A DNA stretch of 64,000 nucleotides, from NCBI GenBank assembly GCA_947095585.1, contig OX352761.1, positions 135,438,277-135,502,276 of the forward strand. Reading direction: 5' to 3'. Shown in pieces: positions 11,501 through 21,310 of the stretch; positions within the stretch are counted from its first letter, which is position 1; each line of letters opens with the position of its first letter. A model generated the notes under the pieces. It was not told the origin of the DNA. It ran no database searches and was given only the letters and a program-made list of their open reading frames with translations. Position numbers and translations under genes: made by a program. The DNA is from Nephrocerus scutellatus (lineage: Eukaryota > Arthropoda > Insecta > Diptera > Pipunculidae).

Positions 11501-14500
11501 ACACCGCAACACAAGCACAGCAAGCCACTGATAGTAGAAAATACAATACAGCCCGTAAACTCGCCAACAAGAAACACCACATCAACTACCCTGTTAAAGC
11601 AATAGACAGCTCTTTGATCCTTATGGAGGAACAACAATTAATCCGCTGGTCAGAACATTTTAAGAATATTTTGAGTTGTACATCGCCAGGCATGTCCATC
11701 AACCCACATATGCACCCTAATAGGCTACTTAACAACAGCGTCGCTACTCCTTTGTTGGATGAGATAAGGACAACAATTCGTTCACTGCAATCAGTTAAAG
11801 CAATCAATCAAGGTATGTGGGACTATGTAACCATTCCATCGTCGTTAAATGAAGGCTTAATAGTCAAACTCCCCAAGAAAGATTATTTGAGCAATTGCGA
11901 AAACTGGTGAGGCATTACCCTGCTAAAAATCATAAACAAAGTGATCTTCTCTATAATAGCGCTTACGGAATGCGTTAGAGCCAATTTTGAGAAATGAAAA
12001 AGCAGGATTTCGCCCAAACCGTTCTTGTACTGATGAAATTAACACCCTCCGTATAATCATTGAACAGTCAGTTGAGTATCGCTCTCCTCTGTATGTGGTT
12101 TTTGTAGATTTTAAACGTGCTTTTGATAGCGTGGGTCGAAACATGATGTGGCAGATTTTGTCTAGCTATGGTGTTCCGGAAAAACTCATTAACTTCATTA
12201 AGGAGCTGTACCGCGACTTAACGTGCCGCGTCATTCATAACTGTCATCTTGGCTCATATTTCAACATCTACTCGGGAGTCAAGCAAGGTTGCACCCCCTC
12301 ACCATTACTTTTCAAAATTGTCATCGACTGGGCGATGAAAATAGTAACCCGTACTCCATCGGGTTTGCCATGGAATGTTTTTCACCGCCTAGAAGACCTG
12401 GACTATGCCGATGATATCTGTCTCCTATCACAATCGCTAACTGACATGGAGCGAAAATTTAACTCACTAGAACTCAACGCTAACAAAGTGGGTTTAAAAA
12501 TTAACGTCTCAAAAACAAAACTATTTCGCGTTAACGCTAGTGGAACATGTGATCTCTCGATTGACGGACATCAGATAGAGGAAGCCGATAAGTTTTGTTA
12601 TTTGGGCAACTGGATGTCAAAAAATGGTGGTGCTGATTCTGATGTGTGCTCTCGTGTAAACAAGGCGCGACACTCCAATAGTATGCTAAATTATATCTGG
12701 AACTCCTCGCAAATCTCCTTAGGATAAGATGGGCGGACATTATCACCAATCAAGACTTTTGGAGAGTAACGCAGCAGGAAGCAATCGCGATCACCATCAG
12801 AAGACGAAAATGGAGCTGGATTGGCCACACTTTGAGAAAGCCAGCGGGCGATATTAAGAAACTAGCGCTCGACTGGAATCCATAAGGAAGCCGCCGAGTT
12901 GGCCGTCCTAGCAAGACATGGAAAAGGACGATAGAAGACAAGAAGCAAGATCCCAGGGGATAGAGTGGCGTCTCTTGAAACCTCAGGTGATAAATCGAGT
13001 TCGTTAGCGTTAGCATAATATGCAGATACGTAAAGTAGTTTTGTCTCTGTTCTACATATCCATTGGTAAAAGTCAAAATCAAAGTTGTAAGCCTATTTAT
13101 TTCATACATACATGCACAAGAATTATTCATGAGAAATTTTAAAATTTTCCATTTCAACTTGACATTACACACTTTAAAGCTGCTGCATGCTCTCCAAAAT
13201 AATGCTTCTTCTGCAAATTTTCATTGGTTACAAAATATATATACTATACTACCTATTAATTTATATTCATCATCCACTAACTTGACTTTGGAAAATATAC
13301 AACAATTCTACTTTTTTTCTCTGTATATTTTATTTTACTTAATCTTTTACAGGCGGACACAGCACATTCTTTGCGCTACTTAACTCATTCGTACATATCG
13401 TTATGTATTTCTATTATATGATTGCTGCCATGGGTCCAAAATATCAGAAATATATTTGGTGGAAGAAATATCTGACTACTTTCCAAATGGTAACCGATTA
13501 GAAATTTGGATTTAAAAAAAATTACATCGAAAATAATTTCTTTTTAGGTTCAATTTGTTGCAATATTTACACATCAGTTCCAGCTGATTTTCAGAGATTG
13601 TGAATATCCAAAAGGTTTTATGGTTTGGATCGGTCTGCATGGCGTTATGTTCCTATTTCTATTCTCGGACTTTTACAAAAGCAAATATACAAAATCTGGA
13701 CGGCTTTCGGCCAAACAGAATGGCGTTTTAAAATTATCGTCGGATGAGAAATCAAAAACGACGAAGACAAACGGTTCGTTAGCTAATGGCAAAGCGAAAC
13801 ACTTGGCCAATGGCTGCTGCAGCAATAAGGGAGCTTGTATGGTAAGTAGAAATTTAATACTACATACAATAATTACTTGTAAATGTAGGAAAAACTGTGC
13901 CATTATTTCTTGTTGTTCCTACTGATAAGAAAAACTTGCGAATATTAGTAATTTTGAAGACTATTCTAGTGGGTGCTGCAAATTATTATGCGGTTATCTA
14001 CTTAATATATATGTGAGTAACTCTATCAATATCAAAATATCGGACTAGAATTCTAAATATAGAAGGGATAATGAGACTAGCGCTTTGAAGATTGATCAAA
14101 ATTTTTGGTTACTTTGATCAAATAAGCAAGCTCTTTAGTGATACATTTAATAAAAAAAAAATTTAAAAAGAAAAACACACAATTTTGATTTAACCTTCGC
14201 TTTACCAGAGTTTTATGACTATGTTGTTTACCAATATCCACCCGGGTGTCGTATCCTGTCGCTCGTGTCTGTCGTGTGTTTGTCAGTACTTTTGAATTTT
14301 TTGATAAGAGACGTTGTTTACTTAGAAAAAAAAATCTGAAGAAGGTTTACATATACCGATATTCGAGCAGAAAAGCTGAAGCGGAATGTATAAAATCCCC
14401 ATAATCCAATTACGGTAATTAATTCTCAGTTTAGGAATTTCGCTTGTAATAGGTTGTGAAAGTTGAACAAGACCAAGTTTCTGAGCTATGGAAAAAGATA

Positions 14501-17500
14501 GCCTATCCGCTGTATCGAGCAATCATAGCTCGTAATATCTTCATAGACATTTTGCAATTCATACGCTTTAATTGGCATGCAACCAGATCTGCACGCAAGG
14601 CAGAATATAAGGCCGCACTCATAAGGGATGTTTTAAATCTGCGAACCCATTATCGGCCCTATGAGTGCGTTACAGCTGTCAACTAAGGCAAGAGGGTTGT
14701 GAGGGAGCTAGTTGCCTGCTACAGTGGCACAAGGAGAAATGTCACGATTGACAACTTCCTCACAACACTAAAATTGGTCAAGGATTTGTCAAGTTGGAAC
14801 TTGACTTCTGTAGGCAGAGTAAAAAAAAAACAAAATATATGATAACCCTCCAGAACTAGTCACATCTAGTTTGTTTGGACTTGCTGAAAATGCTCATACG
14901 CAGCAAACAGATCCGTGGTTCTGTTGTTCACCATTCACTGGAATGCAGCTTTGTCAGAACGACTGAAGAACAAGCCAGAAATAATAATGTATAATAATAA
15001 AATAAAGGGCGGCGTGGACACCATGGACAAAAGTTTGTTCCAGTACTCCACAAAACGGACTACTTCACGATGTCCCTTAGTGATGTTTTATAATACACGG
15101 TCACACTTTCTGCGTTTATAATACTCCTACATAAGGAAAATAACCCACTCGGTTCTGCCAAAAGTTCCTGGCAATGAGGTTCAGCTCTCTCCAACTCTTC
15201 CGTTCTCCTCCTAAACAGTTCTGCGCCATGAATTTCCCGCACGACCCGTTCTTCTACCATCCTGAGATAACGGATTCCATTGCATTGCGTAGTTTGCTAT
15301 GGATCTGTCGTCTTTTCCATCCACTGCCACTTCCGGTCTTTTTGTGATAGTAGCGATCACCTTCCAAGTGCTGCACCCAGCAATGTTAACTTGAGTTACT
15401 GAGTTATTGCCGAGGTTGATGATTTTGGTTTTGGCAGTATTAATCTTCAAACCGGCAACATTTGCCTCCCTTTCCACATTTGTTGTCATTTGGTGCAGCT
15501 CCATAATCCTGTGTGAGAGTAAACAAACTTCGTCAGTGTATTCCAGATGTTTGAGTTGAAATGTAAGAGTCAAACGAATTCCTCCGTTTCCAGTAGATAA
15601 AGCTGCGCGAAGCACATCACTAATCACCACCAAAAAAAGTATTGGCGATAGAATGCAACCTTGTCGTACCCCACTTAGGATCTTGAATTCCTCTGACAGC
15701 TATCTTCTATGCAGCACATGACATTAAGAGCCATCATAGGTTGCTTTAATAATAGCTATTAGTTTATCGGGTATACCTCTCCTGCGCAAGGCGAGCCAGA
15801 TAAACTGTCTGTTGACACTGTCAAACGCCTTCTCAAAATCGATGAACAGCAGGTGCAGTGGTGACCGGAATTCAACACACTGTTCAATAATAATCCGCAA
15901 GGTGTTTATGTGGTCTACACAGGAGGATCCAGTGCGGAAACCTGCTTGTTCGGCATCGAGTGTATCTTCCAGATGTTCCTTAACTTGCTCAAGTACTACT
16001 TGTGCTATTACCTTTGCAACAGCAGGAAGAACGCAAATGCCTCTCCAGTTTTCGCACTCCATAAGACTCCATTCCCTTCTTCCACTCGTCGGGAAAACTT
16101 TCTGCCTCCCAAACTCTCTCTACAAGAGGATATAAAAGCTCTGCTGGTGTCATTGGAGCGGCGCGCAGAAGCTCTACGGTCATACCATCTAGTCCTACCG
16201 ACTTGTTGTTCTATAGTGCGTTGATCGCGGTAGCGCTCTCATCTTTACTGGGAGTTGAGGTGCGAATTCGGGAAATTGATACTTCCGGCAGGTCCATTTT
16301 GATTTGGGTGCATATCGTTAGCAATTAACGGTTAAGGACCGTAGAGAAATGCTACTTCCATCGCTTGAACTGATCCTCACCTGAAACGAGTACGGCACCA
16401 TCTAGGCCTTTCACCGGATGTTGGCTAGAACGGTGATTTGCATTTATTAAACTAGTGGGGTCGCCAAAATGCTTCAACTGAAAAAGTGAGTCGCGAGAAA
16501 AAAAAAAGTTTAAGAACCCCTGTCTTAGACTACCGACGGGTAGTTCAAAGTGCGAATTTTAGAAAAAGACTAAAAAGCTTTGTCACGGTCCCACAACTCG
16601 TGGTTGTCATACATACGTCCGATAGTAGTAACTTTCATAAGAACGCTTCTCAATTCGCCGTTCGAAAGATAAATGCAATGATCCACTTAAATTAAATGCT
16701 ACAAATTATTTAAATGTACTTGATAAAACGGATAAGTGATAAGTGCTTAGTTTTGTTTTGGAAATACCTGTCGTCTGTTTTATTTCACTGTTTTTTTATA
16801 TGTACTTGCATTGACTTGTCATTGATCTGTAATTATAATCATAAGAATATTTTATAATGTTATAGCACCACCACGACATTACGGCAAAAAATATACGTTT
16901 TTTATGTAGACATTTAGTTTTTGCCGTGGTGTCTTTTTAAACGAAATAATCCAAAAAGAAGTTTGTTAACTTTCCAAAAATACACAGACCGAATAATTGT
17001 TTTGTACATTTTCAAGGTTTTTCTTTTGTTGTACGGATTGCTGAGTGCAATTAAAGGATCGGATATCGGAATTCATATCATACGACAAATAATGTAAAAA
17101 TTGTAAATGTAATTGAACCGGTTTTATGCTAAAAAGCAAAAAACGTAAAATGTTGGCGGATGGAATCTTTTCAGATAAACAAGCGAAATAGTAGACTTTA
17201 CTTTTAAAAATCCTTGAATTATGGACATCGGAGTTTATAGCACCTTTTTGCTAAACAAAAACTGTTAAACCTCTTTGACCTTGCCTTTACCATTATTTTT
17301 ATTCTTATTGACATCCTCGAAGTGTAAGTGGCAAACGATGTTTTCTTTGAGTAGCTGGTCAGCTTGACAGTTTTGTTTTTTAAAACGTTTTTATGAGCTC
17401 GCATTCGTGTATGTCTGTCTGTGCGAGTGGAATTTTGTAATTGATTTTAAACTAACTTCCCATTGAACTAGAGACTTAAAACTTTAAACATAGCTCAGAA

Positions 17501-20500
17501 CTGGATGAACATTGACAAATCACAAAAAAAAATTAATCCAACACGAGTTTGCAATTTGTTTCAGATCAAAGCAAACTACTACGCATAATACTCGTTTTAA
17601 ACATTTTAAATTAGAAATGTTTTTTATTTACTAGCTGACATGTTTTTATTTAAGCAGAAACAAAATAGTTGCGCTATTAAATATGTCTTCAAAAACAAAT
17701 ATATATCATAATAAAAAAAATCCATATAATCTTGCTTGCGAAATTAATGGAAAACCAACTTTTGCTACTTTTCGCACGTGATAATAAAGTTTATAATATT
17801 CGCTGTCCAAAATGTCTACTGATTTTCAATTGTAAACCCTTGAGGGAATTAAAACTCTATTCTAGATTTTAGGTTATAGTATGTTAAGTTATATGGATAG
17901 TCATCTGTTGGTGTAGATTTTAGAATGTTGATTGAGGTAATTGGTGATTTAATTGATGTTAATAAAAAAGGGTATATTAGTAGACATGACATAATTCAAG
18001 ACATTAGTATATCATCATCGTATTTGGCTCTACAACCGGGGTCCGGTCCTGGTCTCCAGAGCAAAAAGTCTCTCCATCGGTCCCGATTTTGAGCCGATGT
18101 CATCCAGTTTTGCATCGCTAAACTCTGGGCGTCCTCGTTTACGCTATCCTTCCAGCGTAGGCTTTGCCGGCTGCCGTGTTCCATAAATCCTACCGCAAAG
18201 GACTTTCCGAGCAGGATCCTCTTCGCTCATGCAAGCTAGGTGTCCTGCCCACCGGAGCCTACCGAGTTTTATTTTCTTTACGATGTCGTCATCGCGGTAA
18301 CGCTCGTAGATCTCATCATTATAGAGTCTCTGGAAACGTTCTTCCTCGCATACGGGGGCCAACAATTCTCCGTAAGACTATTCTCTCGAACGCGGCTAAG
18401 AGGTCAGAATTTTTTTGCTAAGCACCCAAGTCTCGGATCCATATGTAAATACTGGTATGACACTTGTCTTATATACCAGCAGCTTTGATGTTATGGATAA
18501 GTTCCTGGATTTGAAGAGTCTTGACAGACTATAGTAGGCTTTGTTGGCTTCAAGCAACCGTGCGCGTATTGCTAGTTCCATCATTATCGGCTGCTACAGT
18601 TGACCCGAGATAGATAAAGTATTGTACTACTTCAAATTCGGGTCCACTATTTTAATTGAGGGACTCTAATGTTGTATCTTCTATTCGCAGACACGGCCAC
18701 CATGAACTTTGTTTTACAGATTTAGTGCCGCCTGCTCGATCTGGATGAAAGCTTCCTATACCAACGATGTCGATGTCGTCTGCGTAAGCCAGTATCTGAA
18801 TGGACTTATAGAGGATTGTTCCTCTCGCCGTTTTGTCAGAGTCTCGGATAACTTTCTCCAACGCCAGGTTGAAGAGGAGGCAGGCCAGCCCATCCATTTG
18901 TCGGAGCCCGTTATAGATGTTGAATGGGCTTGATAGTGATCCGAATATTTTTACTTGGCTTATAACATTGATCATGGTCAACTAACATAGTCGTGTCAGT
19001 TTTTTTGGGATGCCGAATTCTGTCATGGCTTTATAAAGTTCTATTCTGGCTGCGCTATCATAGGCGGCTTGAAAGCCTATAAAAGACGGTGTACGGATTT
19101 TTGAAACTCTAGACATTTTTCCATCACCTGCCTAAGGGTGTAAATCTGATCAGTTGTTTATTTGCCTGGGATGAAGCCACACTGGTATGGACCAATGATG
19201 ACTTTGGCGTATGAGGCTATCCTGTCTTGAAGGATAGAGGAGAAAATCTTATACGCGGTATTAAACAACGTTATACCACGATAATTGCTGAAGGTTGTGA
19301 TATCTCCTTTCTTATGTTGGGGCACAGGATGCCTATTTGCCAGTCATCTGGCATCGCTTCTTCCTCCCATACTTGCACTATTATTTCATGAATTGCTTGG
19401 TGTATTGTGGGACCTTCTATTTTAATGAGTTCCGCTGGGAGCACATCTGATCCCGGGGCTTATTATTTTCGTCTATGCTCGGTGGCGGCAGCATAGTATG
19501 GTTTCAGTCATTGGAGGAGATCGGCGATCAGATTGCCCTCTTTATCTTTGCAGTATGTGCAACGCGGTGAATATTGCGTCATACCGCGTACTCTTTGGTA
19601 GAACTTCCGCGGCTGGTGCGGTCCTCGCTCTCTGTACCGTTCTAGTTTACGGACTTTCTAGTTCACGTACTTTTCATATCTTCTTAGCTCTTTATATTTA
19701 TCTTCGCGTGCACGCGTTTTATGATATGTTTGCATTGCTCGCTCGGTACGCAACATTTATTACGTTCAGTCGTTCCGATTTCTACGCCTACTGTCTAAGA
19801 TGGAGTCAGCAGTGCTAATGACATTATTCTTAAGGCGTGTCCATTTCTCTTCTACGCCCGACATCTCAGCCCCAGGACTTACTATCCCTGCAATTAGAGC
19901 GAGTCCTATCGCTTGACCGTAGTTGTTCTGGTCTCTTCGTTGCGAAGGGCAGCCGTCGAATCTGATTCGAATTCTTAAATCGTTTAGCCGTTTTCGTTGC
20001 CGTGGTCGTCGTCGCTCATCAGTGTATCCGAGGTTTTTTTTTTACGGGAGAGTTTATTGTCCTCACGCTTACCTTAATTTGAAGGGACTAGCCCGATTAT
20101 TCGGCTTTTCCTATATTGGAGGAAAGTTACCGGCAGCCACCACCTGGTGTTGTGATCGCACTTCCACCAGTCAGAGATAGCAATTCTGATACATTTTGTT
20201 TTATTCCCCGATTTTGCTAATGTCTGACGGCCAAGACATTAGAGAAGATTTTTTAGGATCGGTTTATATGACATGTACATACTTACCCCAAACAATTTTT
20301 TTTTATCAGTCAGTTATGTAGTGCGCTTGTTACCGCCAACAAATTGATACTTTTGACACTGTTACCACCCATACAAACTTGAAACTTGACCATAATCTTT
20401 TAGAGAATCTCTACCTTTTTTTAATAAGCAAACCTCTTGCAAACTGTTATATTTCAGGAATTTGTTTAGTGACTCTTTTGACTGATGCAGGCGAACTAAT

Positions 20501-21136
20501 TCGTCAATAAACATAAAACTTCACATTTATACGATTAGTTACAGGATAATAATAACAATAATATTCGGCGCGACAGACTGTTTCGGTCCAAGGCCTAGCT
20601 TCTCGCAACCATTTGTGTTGAGCATGTGTATTTTTGCACACAAATGGAGGGGGACCTACAATTTTATGCAAATTTATGCCATGACAAGTTATTACTCCCG
20701 GACGTTTGTCAGACATTCGCAAGAGACAGTGGAAAATACTTTTGGTGTTACTTGGATTCGAACCACGAACCTCCTGCTCAGAAGTCATGCACTGAGCCAC
20801 GTCGCCCACATTGTTACAGGATACCATGACAATAAAAAATAATTCTAACACCATATATCGCATATTGCCATTCGTTAAAAATAAAGCATAATTATTGACT
20901 TTTGATGTACACACATATAATATATATTTACATTTCTATATTTATTACAGCCCGTCCTTGATGACAACATTGACACAGTACTGCTGACGACTGGTGGACG
21001 TATGGCCAATGGTGGCCACAAAAACGGTTATGCGAATGGAACGGCCTACAAGAATGGTATCATATCCGAATCAAATGGAAACATCATTAACAACAGCAGC
21101 AGTAGCTCTAGTCTACATCATAGACAAGTCAAATAA
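5513..21136 (+). CDS. ELOVL-family very-long-chain fatty acid elongase, seven coding exons
   Basis: Coding exons are 5513-5573, 9087-9277, 9357-9437, 9714-9876, 13353-13489, 13548-13841 and 20951-21136. They sum to 1113 nt (370 residues plus TAA), and every junction is GT-AG with matching phase. All ELO family signatures are visible: K123-x-x-E126-x-x-D129-T130, the catalytic histidine box H146-V-I-H149-H150, H180-x-x-M-Y-x-Y-Y187, and T207-x-x-Q210-x-x-Q213. Members are multi-span ER membrane 3-ketoacyl-CoA synthases that condense acyl-CoA with malonyl-CoA, the first step of chain elongation. The C-terminal 90 or so residues are rich in Lys, Asn, Gly and Ser and are poorly conserved in the family; the last residues lack a classic KKxx retrieval signal. 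The start is the first ATG after an acceptor, and family proteins begin at this point. It resembles the insect ELOVL1/7-like group (the Drosophila CG31522/CG31523 type); exact orthology is not established. The reading frame is intact despite introns full of transposons. Confidence 0.95.
5574..7650. other. First part of elongase intron 1
   Basis: Mostly AT-rich. The stretch 6540-6720 (GATCGGTTGAAGGG, ACATACACACATACCC, TTTATATATATAG) has the style of a degenerate mobile-element tail but its family is not identified. No gene seen. Confidence 0.35.
7655..8545 (-). pseudogene. Non-LTR retrotransposon fragment (LINE-A, internally deleted)
   Basis: Minus strand. The readable frame 8155-7808 encodes the pre-RT and first RT motifs AINRLKNNKAPGSDGLP and EDWRRGILCPIHKKGD. 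It matches the larger copy at 18005-19925, but the part corresponding to roughly 18891-19215, with several RT blocks, is missing here. The joint falls near 7750, between a piece encoding sequence upstream of the active-site motif and the 5' RT part. Inactive. It abuts a DINE-like repeat at 8546. Confidence 0.85.
8546..8905 (+). repeat. DINE-1/Helentron-like repeat, 3' part
   Basis: Three ACGCATGTGTATCTCCGATGG-like modules separated by about 115 bp, then the subterminal TAGAGAATTTA (8844-8854) and the shared end TTTTATGGGTTGTTTTTT. The 5' end is missing at the LINE-A junction. Confidence 0.65.
9087..9277 (+). CDS. Elongase coding exon 2
   Basis: Completes codon 21 (Asp) and runs to residue 84. 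The acceptor follows a TTTCTCTTTTCAG tract and the donor is GTAAGC. It encodes the first membrane segment and the basic K/R-rich stretch around KLMEKRKPMDLRK that is typical of the N-terminal third of elongases. Confidence 0.92.
9357..9437 (+). CDS. Elongase coding exon 3
   Basis: Exactly 27 codons (residues 85-111), phase 0 at both ends. The intron before it is only 79 bp. It encodes the loop with GWW and a Cys in SLKCQPVDYS, a region conserved in this subfamily. Confidence 0.9.
9714..9876 (+). CDS. Elongase coding exon 4 (catalytic histidine box)
   Basis: Residues 112-165 plus one base. It holds KFTEFFDT (123-130) and the HVIHH box (146-150), the active-site core. The donor GTAAAT at 9877 opens a 3.5-kb intron that contains a whole degraded LINE. 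Confidence 0.95.
9877..10869. other. Intron 4, first kilobase
   Basis: AT-rich intronic sequence. A 111-codon frame at 10531-10866 has no family signature. The last 100 or so bases may be the LINE-B 5' UTR. Confidence 0.35.
10994..11325 (+). pseudogene. LINE-B endonuclease domain, broken
   Basis: The frame starts ATG at 10994 with KRTRFGTWNIRTL, then is cut by a TAG at about 11098. The same frame goes on with EILGLNEVRWPG (the catalytic Glu region of AP endonucleases) and a later stretch. Most of the endonuclease C-terminal half is missing before 11413. Confidence 0.75.
11413..12727 (+). pseudogene. LINE-B reverse transcriptase
   Basis: The N-terminal part 11413-11910 ends in a TGA where the sister copy near 460 has the ENWRG codons. 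After frame disruption, the main domain reads 11987-12727: GFRPNRSCTDEINTLR, block A VDFKRAFDSV, block B SGVKQGCTPSPLLF, catalytic block C LDYADDICLL, then GLKINVSKTK. All three catalytic Asp positions are present, but the domain cannot be translated as one protein. Confidence 0.85.
13353..13489 (+). CDS. Elongase coding exon 5
   Basis: Completes Gly166 and runs to residue 211. It holds HIVMYFYY (180-187) and WWKKYLTTFQM, which begins the TxxQxxQ motif. The acceptor is TTTTACAG and the donor GTAACC. Confidence 0.93.
13548..13841 (+). CDS. Elongase coding exon 6
   Basis: 98 codons (residues 212-309), phase 0. It starts VQF, completing the TxxQxxQF motif across the splice junction, then gives the last hydrophobic segments and a Lys/Ser/Asn-rich cytoplasmic tail. 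The donor GTAAGT at 13842 opens a 7.1-kb intron. Confidence 0.93.
14456..15125 (+). pseudogene. piggyBac-like transposase remnant
   Basis: The first frame (14456-14686) has FIDILQFIRFNWHATR, an R-x-x-K-A-E-Y segment and HYRPYECVTAVN, matching the region around the first catalytic Asp of piggyBac transposases. Then GKRVVRELVACYSGTRRN and TIDNFLTTLKLVKDL follow in another frame (about 14686-14800). The frame 14915-15121 ends with the family's YNNKIKGGVDTMDK and YSTKRTT-RCPLVMFYN motifs. At least two frame breaks. No inverted repeats seen; the 3' side is abutted by LINE-C. Confidence 0.75.
15150..16440 (-). pseudogene. Non-LTR reverse transcriptase fragment (LINE-C)
   Basis: Minus strand. From 16440 down: the LDGAVLVSGEDQFKRW spacer, KNNKSVGLDGMTVELL, then 16062-15724 with MECENWRGICVLP, EQAGFRTGSSCVDHINTLR and block A FIDFEKAFDSV. 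15633-15211 has the block C region as LEYTDEVCLLS, so the usual YADD reads YTDE, and ends with SQDGRRTGRAGNSWRRTV. Related in plan to LINE-B. Its 3' end cuts off the piggyBac remnant. Confidence 0.85.
16459..16524. mobile_element. hAT-type transposon end
   Basis: GGGGTCGCC, GTGAGTCGCGAG and the terminal AAGTTTAAGAACCCCTG form the familiar terminal sequence of many hAT elements (terminus 16524, inverted-repeat consensus CAGGGGTTCT). Only this end is present; the rest is lost at the LINE-C junction. Confidence 0.45.
16875..16933. repeat. Imperfect 16-bp inverted repeat
   Basis: GACATTACGGCAAAAA (16875-16890) pairs with TTTTTGCCGTGGTGTC (16918-16933), 14 of 16 bases, around a 27-nt loop. Possibly the core of a small palindromic element. 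Confidence 0.5.
16934..18000. other. Intron 6 spacer
   Basis: AT-rich. Around 17405-17520 GTCTGTCTGTGCGAGTGG and AATTGATTTTAAACTAACTTCC resemble a strongly diverged DINE-like 5' module. No gene seen. Confidence 0.35.
18005..19925 (-). pseudogene. Non-LTR retrotransposon (LINE-A, largest copy)
   Basis: Minus strand, in elongase intron 6. Readable in pieces: KNN-type pre-RT (about 19460), NYRGITLFNTAYKIFSSIL (19300-19240), GFIPGK...TTDQIYTLRQVMEKC, block B-like NGLRQMDGLACLLFNLALEK (about 18930-18870), block C LAYADDIDIVG (18795-18760), VFTYGSETWVLSKK (about 18440), and a tail with KLGRLRWAGHLACMSEEDPARKV (18290) and the 3' end NRDRWRDFLLWRPGPDPGC (18060). The catalytic YADD is intact but many stops and frameshifts disrupt it. 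It ends at 18005 in a TCATCATCG run, so the + strand of the element ends in GAT repeats. The upstream limit is uncertain and may reach 20170. Confidence 0.85.
20549..20812 (-). mobile_element. tRNA-derived SINE, copy 1
   Basis: Reads from a tRNA-like head (B box GGTTCGAATCC on the minus strand, 20764-20754; A box TGGCTCAGTGC near 20800-20790) to a body with GCGAGAAGCTAGGCCTTGG, CTGTCGCGCCGAATATTATT and a short ATT-type tail. Flanked by an 11-bp target-site duplication GTTACAGGATA at 20538-20548 and 20813-20823. Sits in elongase intron 6 just before the last exon. Confidence 0.88.
20951..21136 (+). CDS. Elongase last coding exon
   Basis: 61 codons plus TAA (residues 310-370). Low-complexity Asn/Gly/Ser-rich tail with four consecutive Ser-type codons near the end. 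The acceptor TTTATTACAG is clear and the frame matches exon 6. An unspliced exon 6 would read past 13841 and stop at 13925, giving a shorter isoform without this tail. Confidence 0.85.
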   Translation, partial: PVLDDNIDTVLLTTGGRMANGGHKNGYANGTAYKNGIISESNGNIINNSSSSSSLHHRQVK

Positions 21137-21310
21137 CTACAATGTAGCTAGCTTTTAAAGACAATTGTTTTTATTACATATGTATTATGTTAATTATATA
21201 AATAATAATAATATTAATATACAACTTAATGTTATTACTCTAAGCAAACAAAACACACATCGCGTCGTGCATACAATCATTGTTGAATAAAAATTAAAGA
21301 ACAAATCTGA
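21137..21310 (+). promoter_or_regulatory. Elongase 3' UTR and first poly(A) signal
   Basis: AT-rich tail after the stop. A canonical AATAAA lies at 21286-21291. Further AATAAA hexamers at 22399-22404 and about 22817 could give longer transcripts; the AT-rich DNA from 21.3 to 22.8 kb shows no other coding potential. Confidence 0.55.

Larger units (their letters stand above)
10870..13020 (+). mobile_element. Degraded RTE-like non-LTR retrotransposon in elongase intron 4 (LINE-B)
   Basis: Contains in order an AP-endonuclease-like start (FGTWNIRTL at about 11025), a spacer, a reverse transcriptase and a C-terminal tail with RRKWSWIGHTLRKP and a GRPSKTWKRT motif. The plan matches the RTE/craniofacial-development-protein-2-like group of insect LINEs; clade is inferred. 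Stops and frameshifts disable it. It is in the same orientation as the host gene and lies wholly within the 9877-13352 intron. Confidence 0.85.

Noticed and set aside
20504..20914. 136-codon minus-strand frame
   Set aside because: It lies over the SINE and its flanks; an accidental frame in a Pol III-type element.
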